Positions 1 through 8,860 of a stretch of 64,000 nucleotides of DNA are shown one piece after another. Numbering within the stretch: the stretch's first letter is position 1; each line of letters opens with the position of its first letter. Below the pieces are notes generated by a model that did not search any database, was not told the DNA's origin, and saw nothing but the letters and a program-made list of their open reading frames with translations. The translations under genes and the position numbers were made by a program. Location of the stretch: contig NZ_CAJTYX010000015.1 of assembly GCF_910583865.1 (NCBI RefSeq), forward strand, positions 1 through 64,000, written 5' to 3'. The stretch is from an uncultured Muribaculum sp. GTDB lineage: Bacteria; Bacteroidota; Bacteroidia; Bacteroidales; Muribaculaceae.

Positions 1-53
1 TGGAATCGGTCCTATTTTTCAATCGCCCTCTAAAGTTTAGCGGACAGTAATAA
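1..53. other. Foreign-looking sequence at the left edge, abutting a truncated gene
   Basis: All three plus-strand frames are closed here, by stops at 31-33, 38-40 and 48-50. Recognisable BNR-family protein sequence begins only at about 54. The abrupt switch suggests the end of an inserted element or a rearrangement junction. No inverted repeat partner or transposase lies inside the window, so the identity of the element cannot be established. An assembly edge is an alternative. Confidence 0.35.
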
Positions 54-54
54 T

Positions 55-912
55 CCGGAATTCCACTCTTTGCCCGACGGAAATCTTATGTTCGCCTACC
101 GCTCGGGCGCGTCGGGCCGTGGAAATATGGTGATGAACCGCTATGACCGTACCACCGGGCGATGGACACGCCTCCACGACATACTTATCGACGGCGAAGG
201 GAAACGCAATGCCTACTGGCAGATGTGTACCGGCGCCGACGGCACAATCCACCTGTCATGGGTATGGCGCGAGACATGGCTCGTGGAGACCAACCACGAC
301 CTATGTTACGCACGCTCGACCGACGGCGGGGTCACATGGCAGCGAAGCGACGGCACTCCTTACGTGCTGCCGATTACTATGGAGAGCGCCGAAACGGCAT
401 GGGCTGTACCGCAGAATTCGGAGCTGATCAACCAGACATCGATGACGGCTGATCCCGACGGCAATCCATTGATAGCCACTTATTGGAGGGATGCAACGGA
501 TTCCGTACCACGTTATCGTCTGGTAAGCCTCGGAAACGACGGCAAATGGCGCATGGAGAAAGTCAGCTACCGGAGTACCCCGTTCTCGCTGTCAGGAGGA
601 GGGACGAAGATGATACCAATAGCGCGTCCACGAGTGGTGAGCGATGGCACGAGGCTCTACTACCTCTTCCGCGATGAAGAGCGCGGCAGCAGGGTCTCCA
701 TGGCCTCGCGCGCGCTGGCCGACAAGCAATGGAGCGTTACGGACCTCACCGACTTCAGTGTGGATGCCTGGGAACCGTCAATCGACAACGACCTGTGGCG
801 CACAGGCAGCCTTCTGGACATATACGTGCAGAAAACGTCGCAGGGCGATGGAGAGAAAGTCACCGATTCCGCCCCCGGGCCTGTCTATGTCCTGGAGTAT
901 CGTCCCGAATGA
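55..912 (+). pseudogene. 5'-truncated BNR-repeat (BNR_4-like) propeller protein
   Basis: About 285 residues remain in one open frame. They contain Asp-box-like sequence (NHDLCYARSTDGGVTW) and family-typical PEFHSLPDGNLMF and SGRGNMVMNRYD segments, as in BNR_4 proteins, which are secreted beta-propellers found among polysaccharide-degradation genes. The family is usually over 400 residues long, so the signal peptide and the first blades are missing. An in-frame stop lies at 31-33, before the homologous part, and the only nearby start is the TTG at 70. The gene is followed after 62 bp by GH97 and then GH51 in the same direction, so it probably belonged to a small glycan-degradation operon. The substrate is unknown. 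It is called a pseudogene because of the missing N-terminus, but a window or contig edge effect cannot be excluded. Confidence 0.6.
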
Positions 913-974
913 CGGAAGTAAACCGCAACGAACTACACCAATCAACAGACAACCCAACATCCATCAACATTATT

Positions 975-3005
975 ATGAAAACCAAAATCATTAAAACCAA
1001 AGCAATAGTCTTATCGGCACTTTTGGCTGCCGCATTGAATGTCTCCGGCGAAAGCGTATCCGGCCCGGACGGACGCCTTGTGGTCGATGTCACCGCACAG
1101 GATGGGACACCGGTATATTCCGTCACCTACGACGGTAAAAACGCTATCCTTCCCGCCCCCCTCGGATTCGAGAGCGATATTGACGATTTCTCAAAAGGCA
1201 TGACACTTGTCGGGACAAAGAGATCGACCATCGACAAGTCGTACACGCAATCGCGTATAAAGAAAGGGGAAATCGACTTCAAGGCCAACGTGATGGAATG
1301 CACCTTCCGCAACGACAAAGGACACGAGATGACCGTAGAGTTCGTGGTTGCCGACAACGACCTGGCGTTCCGCTATGCCGTCCCCACACAAGGCCCGACT
1401 TCGGCCATCAGGATTCTCGACGAAAAGACCTCGTTCAGACTTCCCGAGGGGACTACCACATTTCTCACTCCGCAGAGCAAGGCCATGATAGGATGGAAGA
1501 GGTCGAAACCGTCATATGAGGAAGAGTACAGTCACGACGCCCCGATGGACACAACCTCCAAGTATGGCAACGGCTATACGTTCCCCGCACTGTTCAACCT
1601 GAATCCGGAAGGCCTTTGGGTGCTTGTGAGCGAGACAGGTGTCGACGGGCGCTACTGCGCGTCGCGTCTGGGCGAGTTCAGGGACGCCGGATATGAGATC
1701 GAATTCCCTATGCCGGAGGAGAACAACGGCAACGGCACGTCCGAGCCTGCATTCGCGCTCCCGGGCCACACCCCGTGGCGCACCTTGACAGTCGGTAATT
1801 CATTGAAGCCTGTCGTAGAGACAACCATACCATGGGATGTGGTGGCCCCCCTTTATGAGCCTTCGACGGACTATATGCCGGGGAAAGGCACCTGGGCATG
1901 GATATTGTGGCAGGATGCAAGCAGCAATTACGAGGATCTAAAGACTTTTATCGACTTTGCCGCTGACATGGGTTACGAATATTCTCTGATTGACGCGAAT
2001 TGGGATAAGAACCCCGGTCGTGAGAAAACCGCTGAATTGATGCGCTACGCAGTTTCGCGCGGAGTAAGTCCGTTCATGTGGTACTCCTCAAGCGGCTATT
2101 GGAATGATATCCGCCAGACACCCGTTAACCATATGGACAATCCCGTCGTGCGCAAGAAAGAGATGAAATGGCTCAAAGAGAACGGTGCCAAAGGCATAAA
2201 GGTCGATTTCTTCGGCGGAGACAAGCAGGAGACAATGCGTCTCTACGAGCAGATCCTCTCGGATGCCGATGACTACGGGCTGATGGTGATATTCCATGGC
2301 TGCACTCTGCCGCGAGGTTGGGAACGCATGTATCCCAACTACGTAGGGTCTGAAGCCGTGCTCGCTTCGGAGAATCTGATCTTCGACCAGCATTTCTGCG
2401 ATGAGGAGGCCCGCAACGCCACGCTGCATCCTTTCATACGCAATACCGTGGGATCCATGGAATATGGCGGCTCTTTCATGAACCGGCGTATGAACCGTGG
2501 AAACGATGGCGGCAATTACCGTCGCACATCCGACATATTCGAGTTGGCGCTTGCCATACTTTTCCAGAATTCTGTGCAGAACTTCGCGCTCGCACCCAAC
2601 AATCTGTCGGACGCTCCGGAGATATGCATGGATTTTCTGAAGGACGTGCCTGTCAGCTGGGATGAGACGGTATTTATCGACGGCTACCCCGGCAAATATG
2701 CCGTGATAGGCCGCCGGAATGCCGACAAGTGGTATATCGGTGCCATAAACGCCACTTCGGAGCCGTTGAAGCTCGAACTGCCGCTCCCGATGATTGCCGG
2801 TGAAAAGGTGAAGTTATATAACGACACTTACCGCAAGGGTGTCTCCGGGGAGATACGAAAAGCTGCACGAAAGGGCGAGATGCGACCCGCGCTGGCCGAT
2901 GATTTCGTACCGTCGCTGCACGATGCCTCGATACCCTCCGACGGGGTATTCCCTGTCACTATCCTACCCTCCGGAGGCATAGTGATTGTAGGTGCGGCCA
3001 AATAA
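975..3005 (+). CDS. Glycoside hydrolase family 97, retaining-type alpha-glycosidase
   Basis: 676 residues, beginning at the ATG at 975, which gives a typical signal peptide (MKTKIIKTKAIVLSALLAAA). The N-terminal beta-sandwich, catalytic (beta/alpha)8 barrel and C-terminal beta domain of GH97 are all represented, and the length is normal. The motif GIKVDFFGGDKQ places Asp411 where retaining GH97 enzymes (alpha-galactosidase type) have their nucleophile. Inverting SusB-like enzymes lack this Asp and use a Glu elsewhere. Glu460 in VGSEAV is the likely acid/base. This points to a retaining alpha-galactosidase-like activity in the periplasm, but the substrate is inferred. The gene sits between a BNR remnant and GH51 with short gaps, which suggests co-transcription. 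Confidence 0.93.
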   Translation: MKTKIIKTKAIVLSALLAAALNVSGESVSGPDGRLVVDVTAQDGTPVYSVTYDGKNAILPAPLGFESDIDDFSKGMTLVGTKRSTIDKSYTQSRIKKGEIDFKANVMECTFRNDKGHEMTVEFVVADNDLAFRYAVPTQGPTSAIRILDEKTSFRLPEGTTTFLTPQSKAMIGWKRSKPSYEEEYSHDAPMDTTSKYGNGYTFPALFNLNPEGLWVLVSETGVDGRYCASRLGEFRDAGYEIEFPMPEENNGNGTSEPAFALPGHTPWRTLTVGNSLKPVVETTIPWDVVAPLYEPSTDYMPGKGTWAWILWQDASSNYEDLKTFIDFAADMGYEYSLIDANWDKNPGREKTAELMRYAVSRGVSPFMWYSSSGYWNDIRQTPVNHMDNPVVRKKEMKWLKENGAKGIKVDFFGGDKQETMRLYEQILSDADDYGLMVIFHGCTLPRGWERMYPNYVGSEAVLASENLIFDQHFCDEEARNATLHPFIRNTVGSMEYGGSFMNRRMNRGNDGGNYRRTSDIFELALAILFQNSVQNFALAPNNLSDAPEICMDFLKDVPVSWDETVFIDGYPGKYAVIGRRNADKWYIGAINATSEPLKLELPLPMIAGEKVKLYNDTYRKGVSGEIRKAARKGEMRPALADDFVPSLHDASIPSDGVFPVTILPSGGIVIVGAAK

Positions 3006-3052
3006 AATGGTCATTTTTTACAACATATTGAACTGATTTAAAAGCATTACAT

Positions 3053-5062
3053 ATGAAATCGATCCTCATAGCATCGGCACTTTCGATGGCTGCAATAAGC
3101 GCAACTGCCGACGTGCCGGCGTTCGATGTACGGTGTGACAAGGTTGGTGCGGAGATAGCGCCGACAATGTATGGCATATTCTTCGAGGATATAAACTATG
3201 GCGCCGACGGCGGCCTTTATGCCGAGATGGTCAAGAACCGGTCGTTTGAATTCCCGCAGACCCTGATGGGATGGAACACTATCGGTGACATAAGCGTGCG
3301 CGACGACGGGCCCTTCCCTCGTAACCCCCACTATCTGCGTATGTCACCTACCGGACACCGCGAGAAGCGCACTGTCATTGAAAATGAAGGTTTCTTTGGC
3401 GTAAGCTTTGAGAAAGACAAAGAATACCGCTTCTCGCTCTGGGCAAGAAAGGCCGGAGATGGCAAAGGCGAAATGCGTATCGAGCTGTGCGATCCATCGT
3501 CAGCCTCCGACAATACGGCCATGGTCTCGGCACAGCTCGACATCGATTCACCCGACTGGAAGAAGTACACGGTCATTCTCAAGCCCTCGGCCACTGTAGA
3601 GGATGGCACGCTGAGAATCTATCTTGTCGACCCGGTGAAGAGCGCCGACATAGACGTGGAGCATGTATCACTATTCCCCGTCGATACATGGCGCGGACAT
3701 GAGAACGGCTTGCGCGCCGATATGGCCGGGGCGCTCTACGACCTTCATCCGGGTGTGTTCCGTTTTCCCGGCGGCTGCATCGTCGAAGGCACCCGTCCCG
3801 CCGACCGTTATCAGTGGAAAAACACCGTAGGGCCGGTGGAAAACCGCCCGACAATCGCCAACAGGTGGGCTGATACATTCCCTTCGCGCCTTGCCCCTGA
3901 TTATTACCAGTCGGGAGGGCTCGGATTCTATGAGTACTTTCAACTGGCGGAGGAGATAGGCGCCGAGCCGCTTCCCGTGCTCAATGTGGGCATGCTATGC
4001 CAGTACCAGAACACCCCCGACGCACACGTGCCTGTAGACAGCCTCGACTGCTACGTGCGCGACGCGCTCGATCTGGTGGAATTCGCCAACGGCGACACGC
4101 TATCGACATGGGGCGCGCTACGTGCCTCCATGGGACATCCGGCGTCGTTCAACCTGAAATATGTGGCCATCGGCAACGAACAATGGGGATCTGAGTATGT
4201 CGAACGTCTCGAACCGTTCGTCAAGGCCATGCGCAAGGCTCATCCGGAAATCAACATCATCGGCTCGTCCGGCCCGGGGGTGGATGATCCCAAGTTCGAC
4301 TACCTGTGGCCCGAGATGACACGTCTCGGGGTTGACCTCGTCGACGAGCACTACTACAGGAACGAGGATTGGTTTCTCGCCAATGCCGCACGCTATGATG
4401 CATATGACCGCAAGCGCCCCAAGGTATTTGCAGGAGAGTACGCATGCCATCCAAAAGGACAGAAACGCAACAACTACACCGGCGCTCTCAGCGAAGCCGC
4501 ATTCATGACCGGACTTGAACGCAACGCCGATGTTGTTAACATGTGCACCTACGCCCCGCTTTTCGCCAATGTCAACGGATGGCAATGGAGACCCGACCTC
4601 ATCTGGGTCGACAACTTCAAGGTAATCCCCACCGACAGCTACGAGATACAGCGGCTGTATTCGCTCAACAAGGGCACCAACGTCGTGCCGCTCACCATGG
4701 ACGGTAGGCCTGTAGCCGGTGGCGACGGGCAGCAGGGCCTGTATGCGAGTGCGGTCTACGACAAGGATGCCGGTACATATATCGTGAAAGTCGCCAACAC
4801 CTCGTTAGAGCCGCGCGACTTCAAGATAAACATGATGCGCCTCCCGAAGAAAGCATCATGGTCGGGCGTTACACGCACGCTCTTTACCCGCGCTGCCGAA
4901 AGTATCAACGCTGCCGCCGGCTCGACAGACGACCTGCACACTTCCGTCATATCTACCGAGTCGCTGCCCACGGACTTCTCGCGCAAAGGTTCTACCGACA
5001 CGTTCTCCTCAACCCTCCCCGCCCGCTCATTTGCCATCTACCGCTACAGTATTTCCCGTTAA
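3053..5062 (+). CDS. Alpha-L-arabinofuranosidase, GH51
   Basis: 669 residues with an N-terminal signal peptide ending near ISATA. After the first strands there is a CBM4/9-like beta-sandwich insertion (about residues 85-205), then the GH51 barrel and a C-terminal beta domain. The acid/base Glu376 lies in IGNEQWG and the nucleophile Glu462 in FAGEYACH, both typical of GH51. The enzyme should release terminal arabinofuranose from arabinan or arabinoxylan side chains in the periplasm. It starts 47 bp after GH97 and is followed by a strong hairpin at 5078-5122, so it is likely the last gene of the unit. No SusC/SusD pair is present in the window. Confidence 0.94.
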   Translation: MKSILIASALSMAAISATADVPAFDVRCDKVGAEIAPTMYGIFFEDINYGADGGLYAEMVKNRSFEFPQTLMGWNTIGDISVRDDGPFPRNPHYLRMSPTGHREKRTVIENEGFFGVSFEKDKEYRFSLWARKAGDGKGEMRIELCDPSSASDNTAMVSAQLDIDSPDWKKYTVILKPSATVEDGTLRIYLVDPVKSADIDVEHVSLFPVDTWRGHENGLRADMAGALYDLHPGVFRFPGGCIVEGTRPADRYQWKNTVGPVENRPTIANRWADTFPSRLAPDYYQSGGLGFYEYFQLAEEIGAEPLPVLNVGMLCQYQNTPDAHVPVDSLDCYVRDALDLVEFANGDTLSTWGALRASMGHPASFNLKYVAIGNEQWGSEYVERLEPFVKAMRKAHPEINIIGSSGPGVDDPKFDYLWPEMTRLGVDLVDEHYYRNEDWFLANAARYDAYDRKRPKVFAGEYACHPKGQKRNNYTGALSEAAFMTGLERNADVVNMCTYAPLFANVNGWQWRPDLIWVDNFKVIPTDSYEIQRLYSLNKGTNVVPLTMDGRPVAGGDGQQGLYASAVYDKDAGTYIVKVANTSLEPRDFKINMMRLPKKASWSGVTRTLFTRAAESINAAAGSTDDLHTSVISTESLPTDFSRKGSTDTFSSTLPARSFAIYRYSISR

Positions 5063-5077
5063 TATAATCATAGGCAT

Positions 5078-5122
5078 GGCAGTGGGGTATATGCTGTTTC
5101 TTTCAGCATATACCCCACTGCC
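5078..5122 (+). terminator. Perfect 19-bp hairpin after GH51
   Basis: Arms 5078-5096 and 5104-5122 are exact reverse complements with a 7-nt T-rich loop. No strong U-tract follows. It sits directly after the GH51 stop and before the GH13 promoter, so transcription termination or 3'-end stabilisation is likely. Confidence 0.7.
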
Positions 5123-5186
5123 GGCGTTCTATCAGTTACCCTATAATGGATTTAACATTTCGTAATAAGTTTAAATCAGTTCATTA

Positions 5187-5218
5187 TTTGGTTTTTAGGC
5201 GACGATGATATACTTTTG
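5187..5218 (+). promoter_or_regulatory. Bacteroidetes-type promoter for the GH13 gene
   Basis: TTTG at 5187-5190, a 20-bp spacer, then TACTTTTG at 5211-5218, matching the TTTG/TAnnTTTG consensus of the primary sigma factor. The leader before the ATG at 5273 contains a small AGCCTC/GAGGCT hairpin near 5233-5250. Confidence 0.75.
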
Positions 5219-5272
5219 CGAATAAAGGGGTCTGAGCCTCATCCGGAGGCTTGTCCGTAAAACATTTGTGTC

Positions 5273-6712
5273 ATGAGAAAATTCGCGATTTTTGTAGTCG
5301 TTGCCGGGGCGGTGGCATGCCTGGCAGCCGCTTGTTCTTCACGTGGCAGCAAAAAAAGCTCTCCGTCAGCCATAGACAGCACCGCCACCACGGTAGTCCA
5401 CCCCGAATGGGCCGAGAATTCAGTAATCTACGAAGTAAACCTGCGCCAATACACCCCTGAAGGGACACTGGCGGCATTCAGCCGGCATCTCCCAAGATTG
5501 AAACAGCTCGGAGCCGACATCCTCTGGTTCATGCCCGTACATCCAATTTCCAAAGATGGCCGCAAAGGCGGCCTCGGCAGCTACTACGCCGTGGCCGACT
5601 ACAAGGCCTTAAATCCCGAATTCGGCACACTTGATGAGTTCAGGACCCTGGTACGCAAGGCCCACGACATGGGCTTCAAGGTGATAATCGACTGGGTGCC
5701 CAACCATACCGGACGCGACAACATATGGGTCAGCGAGCATCCCGACCGCTACGTGCGCGACTCTTCAGGAAACTTCGTGTCGCCCTACGACTGGACCGAC
5801 GTGTACAAGCTCGACTACACCAATCCGTCGACCCGCAAGGGTATGATCGACGCGATGGCCTTCTGGCTGCGCGAGGCCGACATCGACGGATTCCGCTGCG
5901 ACGTGGCCGGCGAGGTTCCGACCGACTTCTGGAACGAGGCCCGCAAAAGCCTCGAAGCGGTGAAACCCGAGCTGTTCATGCTCGCAGAGGCCAGCAAGCC
6001 GGAACTTCAGAAGGACGCATTCGACATGGGCTACAACTGGCCGATGAAGGACCTTTTCAACGCAATCGCCGCCACAGCGGGACAGAACAACTATGTCAGC
6101 TCCGACAGTACAAAGGTGGAATATCCCGTGAAACGCGCCATCGACATCGACACGCTTCTCGCGCGCCAATCGATCGAATACCCCGCCGGCACCTATATGA
6201 TGAACATGATCACCAACCACGACCTCAACTCGTGGGAAGGCACCGAATTCGAGCGCCTCGGCAATCTTACCGATGCCATGGCCGTGCTCATGTACACGCT
6301 GCCCGGCATGCCGCTGATATATACCGGCCAGGAAACAGGCCTCGACCGCGCATTGCTCTTTTTCGACAAGGATGACGCTCCGCAATGGACACCGCGCAAC
6401 GGCCACTTCGACTTCTATCAGAAACTCAACCACCTGAAGCACACCCACCCGTCGCTACGCGCCGGCAGCGCGGGAGCGCCGATGAAGCGCTACCCCACCG
6501 AGAGCGACGACGTGTATGCATTCAGCCGCAGCGACGAGGATGGCGCCACGGTCTACGTGTTTGTCAACCTCGGCTCCAAAGCCGCCCCGGTGCGCTACAC
6601 CGGCAATGCGCCAAAGGCCGATGCCACCGCCGTCAATTTCTTCACCGGCAGGATGGAAGCGTTTCCCGACTCGCTCGAATCCGGCGAATACAGAATCTAC
6701 GTATCGCGTTGA
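5273..6712 (+). CDS. Lipoprotein alpha-amylase family GH13 enzyme
   Basis: 479 residues. The N-terminus is a lipoprotein signal with lipobox AAAC and a Ser/Lys-rich, non-acidic linker, which argues for periplasmic rather than surface display (inference). The GH13 barrel has the four conserved regions: DWVPNHTG, DGFRCDVAG with nucleophile Asp210, LMLAEASKPE with acid/base Glu239, and ITNHDLNSW with Asp317. A short beta-sandwich closes the protein. It should hydrolyse or transglycosylate alpha-1,4-glucans or maltooligosaccharides. It has its own promoter and is not next to sus-type transport genes, so it may serve general starch or glycogen metabolism. Confidence 0.92.
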   Translation: MRKFAIFVVVAGAVACLAAACSSRGSKKSSPSAIDSTATTVVHPEWAENSVIYEVNLRQYTPEGTLAAFSRHLPRLKQLGADILWFMPVHPISKDGRKGGLGSYYAVADYKALNPEFGTLDEFRTLVRKAHDMGFKVIIDWVPNHTGRDNIWVSEHPDRYVRDSSGNFVSPYDWTDVYKLDYTNPSTRKGMIDAMAFWLREADIDGFRCDVAGEVPTDFWNEARKSLEAVKPELFMLAEASKPELQKDAFDMGYNWPMKDLFNAIAATAGQNNYVSSDSTKVEYPVKRAIDIDTLLARQSIEYPAGTYMMNMITNHDLNSWEGTEFERLGNLTDAMAVLMYTLPGMPLIYTGQETGLDRALLFFDKDDAPQWTPRNGHFDFYQKLNHLKHTHPSLRAGSAGAPMKRYPTESDDVYAFSRSDEDGATVYVFVNLGSKAAPVRYTGNAPKADATAVNFFTGRMEAFPDSLESGEYRIYVSR

Positions 6713-6723
6713 TCGGATACCAA

Positions 6724-6854
6724 CGCTCGGCAAAGCACAAATAAATTTGGCTTTGCGCTCGACTTATTCGTATCTTTGGCTATCGCCTTAGATACTCGCG
6801 CTCGGAAAAGCACAAGCAAGCTTGTCCTTTTCTCTCGACTTATTCGTATCTTTG
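6724..6854 (+). repeat. Tandem promoter-bearing hairpin repeat, two units, upstream of tdk
   Basis: Two related units (6724-6778 and about 6790-6854) each consist of an imperfect hairpin followed by a shared CTCGACTTATTCG segment and TATCTTTG. In unit 1 the arms are GCAAAGC(A)CAAAT (6730-6742) and ATTTGGCTTTGC (6745-6756). Unit 2 has GAAAAG paired with CTTTTC, a compensatory change relative to unit 1. The TTTG inside the right arm of unit 1 (6746-6749) lies 21 bp before TATCTTTG (6771-6778), giving a complete promoter. Unit 2 ends in TATCTTTG (6847-6854), 21 bp before the tdk ATG. A related copy is at 10301-10385. Confidence 0.8.
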
Positions 6855-6875
6855 AGGTCGAAATAAGATACCGAC

Positions 6876-7499
6876 ATGGACCGAAAAGGCAAACTATATT
6901 TCCGCTACGGCACTATGGGATCGGCCAAGACCGCCCTGCTGCTAACCCAGGCCTACAACTTCGAGGAACGCAAGATGAGCTACGTGTGCCTGAAGCCGGT
7001 GGTGGATACCCGCGAGAAAGACAATGTGATACGCTCACGCATAGGCATCGAGCGGAAATGCACCTGGATCTACGCCGACACCGACCTCTATGAGATGGCC
7101 CGCAATCTTTTCGAGGAAGCCGGCGCGGTGATCGACTGGATGCTGGTCGACGAGGCGCAATTCCTCTCGGAGCAGCAGGTGGACCAGCTCGCCCGGATAG
7201 TCGATGACTATGGGAGCAACGTGGTATGCTACGGACTGCGCACCGACTTCCGGACACGTCTGTTCGAAGGCTCGCGGCGGCTCTTCGAGATAGCCGACAC
7301 CATCGACGAGATCAAGAGCACATGCTCATGCGGACGAAAGACCATAGTCAACGCACGTATCGACGCCAACGGCGACTTCGTGACGGAGGGACAGCAACTC
7401 GAAATCGGCGGCGACGACCGCTATATCGCCGTATGCCGCAAATGCTGGCGCAACAACCGCATCGAGCAGGCCGCACGCCATGCCCTCCCTCTGCTGTGA
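6876..7499 (+). CDS. tdk: Thymidine kinase, type II
   Basis: 207 residues, normal length for the bacterial type II family, which phosphorylates thymidine (deoxyuridine) with ATP in pyrimidine salvage. The P-loop GTMGSAKT is at residues 12-19. The Walker B/catalytic region DEAQF is at 92-96, with Glu93 as likely base. The structural zinc site has Cys150 and Cys152 (CSCGRK) plus Cys187 and Cys190 (CRKC). Transcription probably starts from the repeat-borne promoter ending at 6854, leaving a short leader without a Shine-Dalgarno sequence. Confidence 0.96.
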   Translation: MDRKGKLYFRYGTMGSAKTALLLTQAYNFEERKMSYVCLKPVVDTREKDNVIRSRIGIERKCTWIYADTDLYEMARNLFEEAGAVIDWMLVDEAQFLSEQQVDQLARIVDDYGSNVVCYGLRTDFRTRLFEGSRRLFEIADTIDEIKSTCSCGRKTIVNARIDANGDFVTEGQQLEIGGDDRYIAVCRKCWRNNRIEQAARHALPLL

Positions 7500-7552
7500 T
7501 TAAACTTTACACACATACCACTGTCAATTACTACTAAAACATATTCATCAAC

Positions 7553-8011
7553 ATGGTAATAGGAAATCTAACCGACACATTCCGCTACGACAGCCTCTCA
7601 CCGGCGATCGCCGATGCGCTGGCATGGGTAAAGGCCAACATCGACATGCCCGGATTCGAAGCGGGCAAAAAAATCGTGCTCGCCGACGGCGACATCGTGG
7701 TAAACTGCCAGGAAGTGGAGCTTAAAGCGGCCGACAAGGCCGTCATGGAGGCCCACCGCGAATGGATCGACATACAGGTGTCGATCGACACACCCGAGCT
7801 TATGGGATGGGCGCCTGTAGAGGCATGCAGCCGGATAGTCCAGGAATATGATTCCGAAAAAGACTGCCTCCTCGCTTCCGACGAGCCGCAGTGCCTGGTG
7901 CCGATGCTTCCGCGACAGTTCATGATCCTATACCCGGAGGACGCGCACGCACCCAATATCGGCGAAGGACGCCACCGAAAATACGTGGTAAAAGTACGTG
8001 TCGGGAAGTAA
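7553..8011 (+). CDS. YhcH/YjgK/YiaL family protein
   Basis: 152 residues covering the whole family (formerly DUF386), a cupin-like beta-barrel with a metal site. The conserved EAHREWIDIQV segment and the C-terminal MILYPEDAHAPNI, with its metal-ligand His, are present. Family members are linked to sugar-acid or sialic acid metabolism and to the beta subunit of an evolved beta-galactosidase, but a single reaction is not established. The gene lies 53 bp after tdk and 71 bp before the DUF3108 gene on the same strand. Confidence 0.88.
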   Translation: MVIGNLTDTFRYDSLSPAIADALAWVKANIDMPGFEAGKKIVLADGDIVVNCQEVELKAADKAVMEAHREWIDIQVSIDTPELMGWAPVEACSRIVQEYDSEKDCLLASDEPQCLVPMLPRQFMILYPEDAHAPNIGEGRHRKYVVKVRVGK

Positions 8012-8082
8012 CCCGGCATGACATCACGTTACGATGTACCTGCATCGCTCCGTGCTGCTTATCAAACAAAAAATCAGACTCT

Positions 8083-8844
8083 ATGTTACGCAAACTGTTG
8101 TTGACTCTATTCATCGGATGCGCATGCGCCTCCACTGCCTATTCCCTCGATCTTCCCGACGAGGACCTTCCCTACGTGATTCTCTACAAGTGGGGTCTGA
8201 TTAACAAGGATGCAGCCTCGGCGACCCTGTCTCTGCGCAGCGACGGCGACAGCTACCACACGCAACTCTCTGCACGCACGCTCCCGTGGGCCGACAAGGT
8301 GTTTCGCGTACGCGACACCCTCCAGGCCACCATCCGCAAGGAGGGATGCCTGCCGCAGATCTACAGGAAAATCACCCATGAAGGTGAGACCTACAACCGC
8401 GACATCGTGCGCTACTCGCGCAACGGCAACGAGGTTACCGGACACGCATCGCGCCTGCGCCGCAAAGGCGACGGGCCGGAGGTGCGGTTCGACACCACTC
8501 TCTATGCCACGGAGCCTACGCTCGACATGCTGTCGATATTCTACTTCCTGCGCCAGTTCGACTACCCGGCAATGAAAAACGGCACGCAGATACATGCCAA
8601 TCTCTTTTCCGGCAAGAATGTCGAGCAGATCACCGTCACCTACCGGGGCGTGCAGACCATCAAGATCAACCGCCGGAAGTGGGAGGCGTTCTATCTGACA
8701 TTCTCGTTCACCCACAAGGGGAAATCGACCGGCGAGACCATGTACACATGGATATCGACCGACGCGCAGCGTGTGCCACTCAAGGTAGAGGGGAAACTGC
8801 CTCTCGGCAAGGTGCAGGCCTACTACACCGGCGACCCCAAATAA
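8083..8844 (+). CDS. DUF3108 domain protein, exported
   Basis: 253 residues from the ATG at 8083. This start gives a clear signal peptide (LLLTLFIGCACASTAYS), and the longer in-frame extension upstream overlaps the preceding gene. The mature part is a beta-rich DUF3108 domain, with a YVILYKWGLINKDAASATL beginning and conserved IYRKITHEGETYNRD. Such proteins are periplasmic or outer-membrane-associated with unknown function. The stop is 16 bp from the convergent MATE gene, with no obvious terminator in between. Confidence 0.85.
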   Translation: MLRKLLLTLFIGCACASTAYSLDLPDEDLPYVILYKWGLINKDAASATLSLRSDGDSYHTQLSARTLPWADKVFRVRDTLQATIRKEGCLPQIYRKITHEGETYNRDIVRYSRNGNEVTGHASRLRRKGDGPEVRFDTTLYATEPTLDMLSIFYFLRQFDYPAMKNGTQIHANLFSGKNVEQITVTYRGVQTIKINRRKWEAFYLTFSFTHKGKSTGETMYTWISTDAQRVPLKVEGKLPLGKVQAYYTGDPK

Positions 8845-8860
8845 CGCGGTCCGCTATTCC

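Noticed and set aside
729..974. Upstream extension of the GH97 frame
   Set aside because: It overlaps the BNR gene in another frame. The ATG at 975 gives a signal peptide and normal GH97 length.
7891..8082. 64-codon in-frame extension upstream of the DUF3108 gene
   Set aside because: It overlaps the YhcH-family gene, and the ATG at 8083 begins a proper signal peptide.
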